This document shows positions 1-8,094 of a stretch of DNA of 64,000 nt, in pieces. Position 1 is the first letter of the stretch. Every line of letters starts with the position of its first letter. Both the position numbers and the translations under genes were made by a program. The DNA is from Chryseobacterium gleum (GTDB taxonomy: Bacteria > Bacteroidota > Bacteroidia > UBA10329), in assembly GCA_945903645.1 (NCBI GenBank), contig CAMDOM010000002.1:62001-126000 (forward strand). Direction: 5' to 3'. Under the pieces are notes generated by a model that was not told where the DNA came from, searched no databases, and saw only the letters and a list, made by a program, of their open reading frames with translations.

Positions 1-943
1 CATAGGTAGAAATCTGAACTTTTTTGCTGACTGGAATACGCATACCTGCAATTTTCACTTTCATCTTGGCTTTCTTCACATAGAAATCATGCCATTGCCC
101 ATCGTATTTGTATTGGTTTTTGTTTTTTGGGTTGATTTCCAGTTTGTAGGCATCTCCAAACACATGATAATTTACGGTGTGCGCCCAACCCAAATGACGA
201 TTTGTTCCTACAAAAATGGTCATGCCTCCAGGAAACAATCCTCCAATTATATCCCATCCTTCTTGGCTTGCCACATGCGCTTCATACCAAGCGACACGGC
301 CTTCAAGCGGTTGATGCGAATTAATGCTGAGATAACCCATGCCATCTGTCATCCGAGATGGCGCCACGGAAATAGCATTGCTTCCAACAGTATTCACAGA
401 AAAAAATTCATGCAGTCTATTCTCATTAACCGCCTTGAGCGTAAGACCCACACCAGCCATAAGTGATGTATTGAGCACATAACCTTTCACCAAATCTTGA
501 GCGGTGAATGGCAATGAATTCTTTCGAAGCACTTCCTTGGGGTGTGCCGTTGCATAGGCATTCAATCCCTGCGTGTAAGCTTCCAATACCTTTCTGTAAT
601 CGGGAGATAGGTCAAGTTCGTATCGAGCATCTACCAACGAATCAATACTTAACAACTGTAACCCAAAGTCAAACAAAACGCCCTCTTTCCCCAACACTTC
701 GCCCAACATTCGTTTCCCAGTAAGAATATTATGTTGAATATGTTCGAAATCATCTTCAGAATGCGCCCAAGCTAATCCATATGCCGCATCAGCATCTGTA
801 ATTCCATAGATGTGAGGCACGCCAAATGTGTCGCGAATAATGGTAACATCTTGAGGATTGATTTGACCGCTACAGTTATTGTATACCATTAATATCCAAA
901 GACTAATGGCAATAACTACTCGGGCGAACTGAATAGAATACAT
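1..943 (-). CDS. Penicillin/AHL acylase family Ntn hydrolase (N-terminal part, runs off window)
   Basis: Reading the minus strand from the ATG at 943 gives an open frame of about 314 codons that continues past the window edge. After a hydrophobic N-terminus (signal peptide) comes IIRDTFGVPHIYG, the typical opening of the penicillin amidase/acyl-homoserine-lactone acylase family, followed by AYGLAWAHSEDDFEHIQ. The self-cleavage site and nucleophile are visible as TVGSNAISVAP, with Ser188 (codon 382-380) as the expected new N-terminus of the beta chain. GWAHTVNYHVFGD fits the downstream core. Family members are exported, self-processed, and hydrolyse amide bonds of acyl side chains. The substrate (antibiotic, acyl-HSL or other amide) cannot be told. 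Only the alpha chain and the start of the beta chain are in the window. Confidence 0.85.
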   Translation of the reverse strand, partial: MYSIQFARVVIAISLWILMVYNNCSGQINPQDVTIIRDTFGVPHIYGITDADAAYGLAWAHSEDDFEHIQHNILTGKRMLGEVLGKEGVLFDFGLQLLSIDSLVDARYELDLSPDYRKVLEAYTQGLNAYATAHPKEVLRKNSLPFTAQDLVKGYVLNTSLMAGVGLTLKAVNENRLHEFFSVNTVGSNAISVAPSRMTDGMGYLSINSHQPLEGRVAWYEAHVASQEGWDIIGGLFPGGMTIFVGTNRHLGWAHTVNYHVFGDAYKLEINPKNKNQYKYDGQWHDFYVKKAKMKVKIAGMRIPVSKKVQISTY

Positions 944-1158
944 GAAAGTAAAGATTTGGCGAAAGGTAAAAGTTATGGAGATACCAACGCATCCCCTCAG
1001 AACCTTAAAAATAAACGATAGCGGATAGCACGTGATGTTCTTTATAAATTTTAAATAACATAGTAAGTTTCTGTTTTTTTTGTTCTAAAGGAGAAATACT
1101 TCCGCAGCTCAACAACTTTTGTATCCATTTTTATGTTTATCTGTTAAACAAATTTAAA

Positions 1159-1845
1159 ATGAAACCCACATCACTGACAAAACTTTTTTCCGGATTATTT
1201 CTAGTATTATCCTTTACCAGCTGTACTATATTTAATGAGATTTCGATAAATGATGCGGATTACCAGCCGTATGATGCTATTATCGTCCCTGGATTTCCAT
1301 TTAACGATAAAGAAGGAAAGATGAACACTTTTCAACGTATGCGTCTTTTCTGGGCACTTCATCTTTACGAAACTGGAGAGACCCAGTATATAATAGTTTC
1401 AGGAAACGCAGTTCATTCTCCCTATGTGGAGGCTGAGATATTCGCCATTTTCTTAACTGAATTGGGCGTGAATCCAAAACACATTATCATTGAAAATCGG
1501 TCAGAACATAGCACTGAGAATGTATTTTATTCTTTAGAGTTGGCAAAAAATTTAGACTTAAAAAGCGTGGCGGTTGCTACTGACCCCATGCAAACGAAAA
1601 TGATAGCCTACCTGATGCGAAATATGGATGTTAAAGTAGATTATCTTCCCAGCGATTTGAAAATGATTTCCACCAAATACCAAACTAAGTTTGACCACAC
1701 CATAGACGGTTCACCCGCTTTTGTTAGCAACTTTGTGTCACTGAAAGAACGTGAAAGCAGAAAACTAAGGATGCAGGGAACGCGAGGTGAGCGCTACCTT
1801 AAAAGTCTAGAAGAAGAACGAACAACTCAAGCCTATTCAAACTAA
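1159..1845 (+). CDS. DUF218/YdcF-SanA family lipoprotein (copy 1)
   Basis: 228 residues with a lipoprotein signal (lipobox SFTSC, Cys22) and a DUF218 domain. Family landmarks are DAIIVPGFPF near residue 40, a VSGNAV-type second strand, a run of acidic residues (VEAEIFAIFLTELGV) and ENRSEHSTENVFYSLELA, which matches the conserved E..S..T.EN segment. DUF218 proteins (ElyC, SanA, YdcF) are small Rossmann-like envelope proteins linked to vancomycin sensitivity and wall or ECA metabolism, but no reaction is proven. Here the domain is probably anchored in a membrane by the lipid. A very similar gene follows 59 nt downstream, so the pair looks like a tandem duplication. Function is inferred from family only. 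Confidence 0.8.
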   Translation: MKPTSLTKLFSGLFLVLSFTSCTIFNEISINDADYQPYDAIIVPGFPFNDKEGKMNTFQRMRLFWALHLYETGETQYIIVSGNAVHSPYVEAEIFAIFLTELGVNPKHIIIENRSEHSTENVFYSLELAKNLDLKSVAVATDPMQTKMIAYLMRNMDVKVDYLPSDLKMISTKYQTKFDHTIDGSPAFVSNFVSLKERESRKLRMQGTRGERYLKSLEEERTTQAYSN

Positions 1846-1904
1846 CTTTGCTTTTGATTACCGCTCAATCTTGCTTTCGGAGATTTAAAAAAGATTAATC
1901 CATT

Positions 1905-2597
1905 ATGATTCAGTTGTTTTATTGGCATCTTTTCGCAATAATCTCAATTTCTATCGCTTCGTGTGGAAATACCGAAAAAGCGTTTGATGAGTCCAGGAAT
2001 AAAATGCCATTTGATGTAATAGTTGTTCCTGGGGTTCCATTTGACACAGCTTGGAGCAATGTTATGCGTACTCGTGTTTTATGGAGTTACCATCTTTATA
2101 AAAACGGATTTACCAAAAATGTAATCTATTCTGGAAGTGCAGTGTATACGCCATTTGTGGAGTCAAGAATTATGGCTTTGTATGCTATCGAATTAGGCAT
2201 TCCTAAAGAACATGTTTTCACTGAAGAAAAAGCTGAACACAGTACCGAAAACATCTATTACAGCTACTATTTAGCAAAGAATTTAGGATTTAATCGCATC
2301 GCCCTAACTACAGACCCCTTTCAGAGTGCGATGCTGAAGTCCTTCGTGAAAGCCAAAAATTTGGATATTCAGTTGGTTCCTGCAAATTTCGATACGGTTA
2401 AAACGTTGTATTCCAGTATCAATATTTCAATCGACCCAACTTGGGCCAAAGTAGAACAATTTACGGCTTTGCCAGAACGAGAAACATTTTGGAAACGTCT
2501 TAGAGGAACGATGGGAAAGAACCTAAAGTTTTCCCCTGAAGAAATTAGCGATAGTGTTATGCGCTACGAAACGGTGTGGATTCCTTTTGAGGAATAG
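1905..2597 (+). CDS. DUF218/YdcF-SanA family lipoprotein (copy 2)
   Basis: 230 residues, a paralogue of the preceding gene in the same orientation. It has its own lipoprotein signal (lipobox SIASC, Cys20), then FDVIVVPGVPFDTAW, IYSGSAVYTPFVESRIMALYAIELGI and EEKAEHSTENIYYSYYLAKNLGF, aligned residue for residue with copy 1. Both copies keep the TDP(F/M)Q.. segment after the conserved SxxTEN motif, so neither looks inactivated. They probably form a two-gene operon; the gap between them is short and I see no terminator in it. The role is unknown beyond the family link with envelope polysaccharide metabolism. Confidence 0.8.
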   Translation: MIQLFYWHLFAIISISIASCGNTEKAFDESRNKMPFDVIVVPGVPFDTAWSNVMRTRVLWSYHLYKNGFTKNVIYSGSAVYTPFVESRIMALYAIELGIPKEHVFTEEKAEHSTENIYYSYYLAKNLGFNRIALTTDPFQSAMLKSFVKAKNLDIQLVPANFDTVKTLYSSINISIDPTWAKVEQFTALPERETFWKRLRGTMGKNLKFSPEEISDSVMRYETVWIPFEE

Positions 2598-2829
2598 TCC
2601 TTTTGAACTAAAATTCTTGATTCTTCCCCGGCAGTATCTGCGTAATTCAGGCAGTATTTTTATGTGGTGCACGTAGAGAAAATGTGAAACGTACTTTTCG
2701 AATAGCTTTGGGAGAAATTTCGCTAGTATATGAAGAGTTAATCTATTTTAATTTTTATCCAACCAGTAAAATTAGTCTTTATATTATAAAGTTATATAAC
2801 AGTATGTTTTCGAATGTTGCCCGTACGTT

Positions 2830-3078
2830 ATGACAGGCGATTTAGTGGATTACAAAGAAGCGCGAGATTAGCTCACCCAACGAAACAATGAATGGGGTAT
2901 TACTATTTCAATGGCGGTGATTTCAAACTCTTTTTCTTCGAAACTTATAGTAAATCTTTGTCTTACTATAAGTCGACCTACATATCCAATTCGGATATTT
3001 TCAAACTATGCTGATGCAGAACAATGGTCTAGAAAAAACCATGCTGCTTACTCTGCTAGCGCAGAAATTATTGGTTAA
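2830..3078 (+). pseudogene. Remnant of a small protein gene (in-frame TAG at codon 14)
   Basis: From ATG 2830 the frame reads MTGDLVDYKEARD, a TAG at 2869-2871, then stays open for another 68 codons to TAA at 3076-3078. The C-terminal part, RPTYPIRIFSNYADAEQW, looks protein-like: it resembles the end of small STAS/SpoIIAA-like domains, where a strand is followed by an acidic helix ending in W. The resemblance is weak and made by eye. The single stop and the sensible C-terminus suggest a recently inactivated gene. A chance open frame is the main alternative. Confidence 0.35.
2943..2973. repeat. 11-bp perfect inverted repeat (stem-loop)
   Basis: ACTTATAGTAA (2943-2953) and TTACTATAAGT (2963-2973) are perfect complements around a 9-nt loop. 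It lies inside the decayed ORF. No T-tract follows on either strand, so it is not a standard terminator. Confidence 0.5.
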
Positions 3079-3093
3079 TCTCTTTTGAGCAAA

Positions 3094-3504
3094 CTACTTA
3101 GAACTTTCTAAAATCGCCTTGATATTAGGACGGAAATAGAGTTCACTCTTCAATACTTTGCCATCTTCTCTATAAATTGGCAAACCATCAGCATCAAGTT
3201 TACTCATGTTGCTTCGGTGTATTTCATCGAAAACCGCAGCCATTTTGTGTTGCAATCCGTGCTTGCAAATCGTTCCAAAAAGGATGTACATCATATCTCC
3301 TAAAGCATCTGCAATCTCAACCAAATCGCCATTCTGACATGCTGCGAGATACTCCTCATTTTCCTCCTTCATTAAGTTAAATCGAAGCATTGCATCTGCT
3401 TCACCAATATTGTGCTCGGGCAATTCCCGATTTCCAATTCCAAAAATGCGGTGAAACTCATAAACCGCAGCTATTTTTTCTTGAAGTGTATGTTCAGTGT
3501 TCAT
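3094..3504 (-). CDS. MazG-like / PRA-PH family nucleotide pyrophosphohydrolase
   Basis: 136 residues. The all-alpha NTP pyrophosphohydrolase signature is present: a first helix with KEENEEYLAA (the ExxE metal pair) and a second with EIADALGDMMYILFG (the ExxD pair). The family hydrolyses NTPs or phosphoribosyl-ATP to the monophosphate plus PPi, with Mg. The chain is too short for a two-domain MazG and its neighbours are not histidine genes, so a house-cleaning NTPase is likelier than HisE. It lies 3 nt downstream of the lipoprotein gene at 3508-4275 and probably shares its transcript. Confidence 0.8.
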   Translation of the reverse strand: MNTEHTLQEKIAAVYEFHRIFGIGNRELPEHNIGEADAMLRFNLMKEENEEYLAACQNGDLVEIADALGDMMYILFGTICKHGLQHKMAAVFDEIHRSNMSKLDADGLPIYREDGKVLKSELYFRPNIKAILESSK

Positions 3505-3507
3505 TTC

Positions 3508-4275
3508 CTAATTGTACAGATATAAAATTCTACTACTGCCTAAAGTGGACTCCTCCTTCGACTCCGAAAGCCTATTGTTAGAATCGTAAAAACATTCTAA
3601 TCGGTTGGTAATCTGGCCAGTTGTATCGGTGAATTGAGACGATTCTAGATATTGTTCCTCTGAAAATTTCAATACCGCATTCCCTAAAGGCACGTAATTC
3701 GGATTGGCGTAATCTATCCTCACAATTCCACCGAAATAATAACTATAGGTACTATATTGAATAAGGCTATCGTCCTGATTGAAGTAGGAAATACGGAAAA
3801 GCCTCCCATCATCTTCGTAGTATCGGTATTCCTGGTATCGCACAAGAGATGCTCCATGAAAATGCTCCAATCGAACTCGTTTGTAATTCAAATAAGAGAA
3901 ACAATGTGAGCTGTCTGCTGCACCAAAAACTATGCATTCTAAACTATCGTTGCTCAAATAATGGTAGCTCCCAACTGTTGTGGTTCCATTTTCCAGACGT
4001 TCCACTTTAGCTTGCAACAAGCCATTGGAATAACGCTCAGTACTTGATTTTACGAGGTTGTCATTGCTGTCAAAAAAAGTCCGATTTACTGTTGAATCCC
4101 CAGAATAGGAATATTCTACATAACCTACTGGATTTCCGTTGCTGTAACGATACTCTCTACAAAGCTTTCCGCTATGCATTGTATCCCTAGAACATGGAAT
4201 GATTTCATCAACGCCACATGACGTTAAAATCAAAATGAAACTCGAAACCAGCGCTATGTCTAAGAAGTGCTTCAT
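3508..4275 (-). CDS. Lipoprotein of unknown function, YD/RHS-like repeat character
   Basis: 255 residues with a clear lipoprotein signal (lipobox ILTSC, residues 16-20). The mature part is rich in Tyr, Ser and Asn, with recurring short strands such as YRYSNGNPVGYVEYSYSGDS, ERYSNGLLQAKVERLENG and YRYYEDDGRLFRISYFNQDDS. This pattern of about 20 residues resembles the beta repeats of RHS/YD and MORN-type cell-surface proteins. I do not recognise a named family. It is probably displayed on the outer membrane. It is followed by the MazG-like gene and lies 14 nt after recN. Confidence 0.6.
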   Translation of the reverse strand: MKHFLDIALVSSFILILTSCGVDEIIPCSRDTMHSGKLCREYRYSNGNPVGYVEYSYSGDSTVNRTFFDSNDNLVKSSTERYSNGLLQAKVERLENGTTTVGSYHYLSNDSLECIVFGAADSSHCFSYLNYKRVRLEHFHGASLVRYQEYRYYEDDGRLFRISYFNQDDSLIQYSTYSYYFGGIVRIDYANPNYVPLGNAVLKFSEEQYLESSQFTDTTGQITNRLECFYDSNNRLSESKEESTLGSSRILYLYN

Positions 4276-4289
4276 TTGAAAATTTGCAT

Positions 4290-5948
4290 TTATAAAGCGA
4301 TATCCACAAGTTGACGAGCATTACTTATGGCTGCATCGGTAGGAGAATCGTTGCTCAGCATTTTTGCAATCTCCATCACCCTATCCTCTTTATCTAGAAC
4401 GCGAATTCGTGTAATGGTTCGATTCGCATCTCCCTCTTTGTAGACAAACAAATGCTGCCTTCCTTTTGCGGCTATTTGAGGCAAATGAGTAATGCAGATT
4501 ACCTGCATAAACGTGCTAAGTTCTTTAATCTTCAACCCCATTTTATCGGCCACATCTCCAGACACACCCGTATCAATTTCATCAAATATCACAGTTGGAA
4601 GCTGCGCATTTCGGGCCATTTCGGCCTTGATAACTAACATAAGCCGCGACAATTCACCACCGCTTGCCACCTTACTTATGTCTTGCAATGGCTGGCCTTT
4701 ATTTGCAGAAAAAAGCACTTGAATAGTATCTGCGCCAAGTGCATTCATTTCGTTTGGTTGAATAGAGAATTGCACTACAGCATCGGGCATTCCAAGCTGA
4801 TGAAGTTCTTTGGCCAACTTTTCACTTAGTCCAATTGCAATAGACTTACGCGCTTGGGTTAAAGCTTCAGCTTTCGCGACCAAATCAACTTGCAATTTAT
4901 TTACCTCAGCTTTTAGTTTGTTCAATTCTTCATCTGAACGCTCTATTCCGCTAAGTTTCGCCTCCAAGTAGCCTGCAAAATCAAACAGTTCATCTTCATT
5001 CTGCTTGCGGTGCTTGTTCATTAAATGATAGATAGCATCCAAACGTTCTTGCAATTGCTCCAATTCTTTGGGGTCCTCTTCTATTGTGGAAAGACTGCGA
5101 TCTATTTCATCGTTAACATCTTCCAATTCAATGGCAGAACTTTTTATGCGTTGCGCCCAATCTTCGGCTTTGGAAAAATTCTTTGACAATCGCGCCACAT
5201 CATTACCTAATTGACGCAAAGTATCAACCAGCGCTTGCTCGCCATTTGCCAATTGATTCGTAACCTTGGACAATGTGCTACTAATTTCACCCGCATGCTC
5301 TAAGGTTGCCAATCGCTCTAAAATTGCGGCCAATTCGCCTTTTACAAGTTGTAGTTCTTGAAATTCTTGAACTTGAAAACGCAAATAATCCTCTTCCGAG
5401 CGAAGTTGATTTGCCTCTTTCTCCAATTTGGATAATGCTCTTTTCTTTTGACTCCAATTGTCATAAACAGTTGAAAAGTTGGCAAATGATTTTCCTTTAT
5501 CCGAACAGGCATCCAAAAAACGTGCTCTGAAATCTGGCTCTTTTAATGTGTGAACTTCATGTTGCGAATGAAGATCAACCAAACAGTCCGCCAACTGCTT
5601 CAACTGAGGTAAATTGACCGGTGTATCATTAATAAATGCTCGAGATTTGCCTTGCGCATTGATTTCGCGTCTGATAGTAGTAGTGGATTCTAAATCGATA
5701 TCATTTTCTTCAAAAAAACTCTGAAGGAAAAAACCATCTGTTGTGAATTCTGCCTCTACAACACATTTTGCGGTTTCATCGTAAAGCACAGACGAATCTG
5801 CTCGTTTACCCAATACAAGAGACAATGCGCCTAATAAAACTGACTTGCCAGCACCTGTTTCACCAGTTAAAATGGTGAGCCCCGGAAAGAATTCCACCTC
5901 CAAATCACTGATAATCGCATAGTTGCGTATGTGTAGGCGACTAAGCAT
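4290..5948 (-). CDS. recN: DNA repair protein RecN
   Basis: 552 residues, usual RecN length. SMC-like layout: the N-terminal ATPase half starts MLSRLHIRNYAIISDLEVEFFPGLTILTGETGAGKS (Walker A GETGAGKS near residue 35), with a long central coiled coil rich in E, L, K and Q (about 155-375). The C-terminal half has the ABC signature VASGGELSRLMLVIK and Walker B TVIFDEIDTGVSGDVADKMG. RecN binds DNA ends and tethers broken molecules during double-strand break repair with RecA. It is the last conserved member of the minus-strand cluster bamD-rpoZ-coaC-coaB-porD-recN, 6 nt downstream of porD. Confidence 0.97.
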   Translation of the reverse strand: MLSRLHIRNYAIISDLEVEFFPGLTILTGETGAGKSVLLGALSLVLGKRADSSVLYDETAKCVVEAEFTTDGFFLQSFFEENDIDLESTTTIRREINAQGKSRAFINDTPVNLPQLKQLADCLVDLHSQHEVHTLKEPDFRARFLDACSDKGKSFANFSTVYDNWSQKKRALSKLEKEANQLRSEEDYLRFQVQEFQELQLVKGELAAILERLATLEHAGEISSTLSKVTNQLANGEQALVDTLRQLGNDVARLSKNFSKAEDWAQRIKSSAIELEDVNDEIDRSLSTIEEDPKELEQLQERLDAIYHLMNKHRKQNEDELFDFAGYLEAKLSGIERSDEELNKLKAEVNKLQVDLVAKAEALTQARKSIAIGLSEKLAKELHQLGMPDAVVQFSIQPNEMNALGADTIQVLFSANKGQPLQDISKVASGGELSRLMLVIKAEMARNAQLPTVIFDEIDTGVSGDVADKMGLKIKELSTFMQVICITHLPQIAAKGRQHLFVYKEGDANRTITRIRVLDKEDRVMEIAKMLSNDSPTDAAISNARQLVDIAL

Positions 5949-5954
5949 GAAAAA

Positions 5955-6848
5955 TCACTGTTTCGTGATTTTCTGATACTTGGTAGAGTTCGAAGGATCC
6001 ATCTCCATTAGCAATTGAGCTGCCTTTGTTTTTATATCTGGCAATCCCTCCGAAAACACATTGGTCAGTTCGTCCGCTTTACCTGTAAAAAAGGTCTGCA
6101 ACAAAAATGAGTTGGGCTGATCCTTACGAATTCGTTTCAACTCTGGAAGGCAGTCATAGATGGCTTTTCTACCACCTTCCTTGTCCTTCTGCATCACATC
6201 CAATCCCAAACGGTGATACCTGTAAATTACATTTCGGAAACCTTCGAAACGGGCATTCAATAAATTCTCAATAATCCAATAGCGATTTTTACTTCCATCA
6301 GCCGATTTCCAACCCCGCTCGGGTTCCTGCTGGGCATTGTTTACGATTTGAAAGGCTTTCTGAAAATAAGGTTCACCACCTTTATCTGAAAAAGAATCGT
6401 AGTCTAAGCCGATTATTAAATAGGCATAATAGGCCATTACCGAAGTGAGATTGCCTATATGTTGATTCTCCTGAAATTGAAGCTGTTGACTTTCAGTATA
6501 AATAAAAGTAAAGTCTTGATCGTTTATGTTGAGCGAAACACTATTGTAAGAAGAATTGAAAGCTGGCCTACTGGCTTGAATCTGAATTGTAGCTTTGAAT
6601 TTATCACTTGATAACCGCTCAGAAACTGTAACTAAAATACTACACTCAATGCGTTCTTCTTTCTTGAAATTATCGGTTGTCCATGCAGTAGAATTGAGAA
6701 ACTCGCGCATGCTATTTTGCAAGGTCTCGAAAATTCGTTTTTCTGTATTTTGAACTTGCGGACTAATTACAGATACCGTACAATTCAACTCTTGAGCCCC
6801 AACCATGTTGGCAATTGCAAGCATTAAAATTGTAATCGTATATCTCAT
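5955..6848 (-). CDS. porD: PorD-like DUF4835 protein (type IX secretion associated)
   Basis: 297 residues with a signal peptide ending near ANMVGAQ. The order ELNCTVSVISPQVQNTEKRIFETLQNSMREFLNSTAWTTDNF is the typical N-terminus of DUF4835, named PorD in type IX secretion annotations. YYAYLIIGLDYDSFSDKGGEPYFQKA in the middle is another family hallmark. The protein is periplasmic or outer-membrane associated; its molecular task in T9SS is not established. The start ATG overlaps the coaB stop by 4 nt (ATGA), so the two are translationally coupled. At least four proteins in this window carry T9SS sorting tails, which fits an active system. Confidence 0.85.
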   Translation of the reverse strand: MRYTITILMLAIANMVGAQELNCTVSVISPQVQNTEKRIFETLQNSMREFLNSTAWTTDNFKKEERIECSILVTVSERLSSDKFKATIQIQASRPAFNSSYNSVSLNINDQDFTFIYTESQQLQFQENQHIGNLTSVMAYYAYLIIGLDYDSFSDKGGEPYFQKAFQIVNNAQQEPERGWKSADGSKNRYWIIENLLNARFEGFRNVIYRYHRLGLDVMQKDKEGGRKAIYDCLPELKRIRKDQPNSFLLQTFFTGKADELTNVFSEGLPDIKTKAAQLLMEMDPSNSTKYQKITKQ

Positions 6849-7495
6849 AGCGAAGCTGAAACGAATTCAAGAACATCACTAGCAACCTGCGCTTTTGTCC
6901 TTAGCCCAAAAGTAGCGATATTCCCTTGCTTGTGCAGCAAGGTAACACGGTTAGTATCGTAACCAAAACCTGCACCTTCATCAGAAAGTGAGTTCAAAAC
7001 AATCATATCGCAATTCTTTCGCTTCATTTTCTCCTTGGCATTCTCAAGTCCATTCTCGGTTTCCAATGCGAATCCCACCAAAAACTGGGGGGAAATTTTA
7101 CGTCTACCAAGTTCAGCCAAAATATCTGGTGTTGCCTCTAACTCAATTGTCAGGCTAGTATTCGCTTTCTTTATTTTTTGCTGAGCTACGTTCTTGGGGC
7201 GATAATCTGCCACGGCAGCGCAGAGTAAAGCAATGTCAGCATCTTTAAACAATGGAACTGTGCAATCGTACATTTCTTGAGCTGAAACAACGTCCATTCT
7301 CTCAATGTTGGCACTTGATTTTATTGCGCTTGGTCCACAAACTAATGTGACTTGAGCACCTTGTCGAGCGGCTTCCTCGGCAATCATTATTCCCATTTTT
7401 CCTGAAGAATGATTTCCAATAAAACGCACAGGATCAATGGCTTCGTATGTTGGTCCTGCAGTAACCAATATCACCTTACCTTGCAATTTACTCAT
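6845..7495 (-). CDS. coaB: Phosphopantothenate-cysteine ligase (CoaB half of a split CoaBC)
   Basis: 216 residues from ATG 7495 (MSKLQGKVILVTAGPTYEAIDPVR). An upstream in-frame ATG at 7510 would add five residues, but 7495 gives an 8-nt overlap (ATGAGTAA) with the coaC stop, a standard coupling arrangement. CoaB motifs are clear: GPTYEAIDPVRFIGNHSSGKMG for nucleotide binding, AAVADYRPKN, and KIKK with ATPDIL downstream. It joins cysteine to 4'-phosphopantothenate using CTP. In most bacteria this domain is the C-terminal half of one CoaBC protein of about 400 residues. Here it is its own gene, through either a true split or a frameshift at the junction. Confidence 0.92.
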   Translation of the reverse strand: MSKLQGKVILVTAGPTYEAIDPVRFIGNHSSGKMGIMIAEEAARQGAQVTLVCGPSAIKSSANIERMDVVSAQEMYDCTVPLFKDADIALLCAAVADYRPKNVAQQKIKKANTSLTIELEATPDILAELGRRKISPQFLVGFALETENGLENAKEKMKRKNCDMIVLNSLSDEGAGFGYDTNRVTLLHKQGNIATFGLRTKAQVASDVLEFVSASL

Positions 7496-8030
7496 GGAGA
7501 AGTTCGGCAATTTTATTCAATATCTCCTCAGGCTCAGACAATCGCCCATAACCATTAAGACCACTTGCCAATACACCTTCTCCCGGTCCAACTAAATGAT
7601 TTCCAGATTCTTTTACCAATTTGATATTGCGTAAAACCGCTGGATGCTGCCACATTTCTAAATCCATTGCTGGCGCTAAAAGAACAGGACATAATGCAGA
7701 TAGATAGGTAATCGTTACCAAATTATCTGAAAACCCATTGGCAATTTTGGCAAGACTATTGGCAGTAAGTGGCGCAATAATGAATAAATCTGCCCAATGC
7801 CCTAGCTCAACATGGTTGTGCCATTGACCAGTTGCACTATCAATCATTTCGGAATACACTGGATTTCCAGACAACACAGACAACGTTGGTCGCGTCACAA
7901 AATCGAATGCTGATGGAGTGGCAATTACGCGCACTTCTGCACCAGCTTTAACAAGCAAACGAATAAGCAGGGGAACCTTGTAGGCTGCAATGCCACCTGT
8001 TATACCAACTAGAATTCGTTTCCCTTTCAT
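7488..8030 (-). CDS. coaC: Phosphopantothenoylcysteine decarboxylase (CoaC half of a split CoaBC)
   Basis: 180 residues, flavoprotein of the HFCD family. It has the N-terminal GITGGIAAYK FMN motif, the active-site histidine in HNHVELGHWADLFIIAPLTANSLAKIANG, the substrate-recognition motif PAMDLEMWQHPA and the clamp ASGLNGYGRLSEPEEI. It decarboxylates 4'-phosphopantothenoylcysteine to 4'-phosphopantetheine, the third step of CoA synthesis. The frame stops directly after the CoaC domain (KIAELLHE) and coaB begins inside the stop region. Fused CoaBC assembles through the CoaC dodecamer; in this split form the two must associate post-translationally or work separately. Confidence 0.92.
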   Translation of the reverse strand: MKGKRILVGITGGIAAYKVPLLIRLLVKAGAEVRVIATPSAFDFVTRPTLSVLSGNPVYSEMIDSATGQWHNHVELGHWADLFIIAPLTANSLAKIANGFSDNLVTITYLSALCPVLLAPAMDLEMWQHPAVLRNIKLVKESGNHLVGPGEGVLASGLNGYGRLSEPEEILNKIAELLHE

Positions 8031-8042
8031 CCGCCTTTATGC

Positions 8043-8072
8043 AAGAAGACCCAGCAATTGCCGGGTCTTCTT
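8043..8072. terminator. Strong hairpin between rpoZ and coaC
   Basis: AAGAAGACCC (8043-8052) pairs perfectly with GGGTCTTCTT (8063-8072), and the inner GCAATTGC is itself palindromic, extending the stem. The T-run (TTTT) follows on the plus strand only. For the minus-strand operon it may act as an attenuator, RNA-stability element or weak terminator between rpoZ and coaC. Confidence 0.55.
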
Positions 8073-8094
8073 TTAGTTATGAGAGTCATAAAAA

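Larger units (their letters stand above)
2598..3093. other. Gene-poor stretch with a decayed ORF and a hairpin
   Basis: About 500 bp between the second DUF218 gene and the convergent MazG-like gene. It has no intact gene. It contains a small reading frame interrupted by a stop (2830-3078) and a perfect 11-bp inverted repeat (2943-2953 with 2963-2973), both listed separately. The rest is AT-rich with nothing recognisable. Confidence 0.6.

Noticed and set aside
89..723. Two plus-strand open frames at the start of the window
   Set aside because: They lie antisense to the penicillin-acylase gene, whose conserved motifs (GVPHIYG, GSNA) fix the minus strand as coding.
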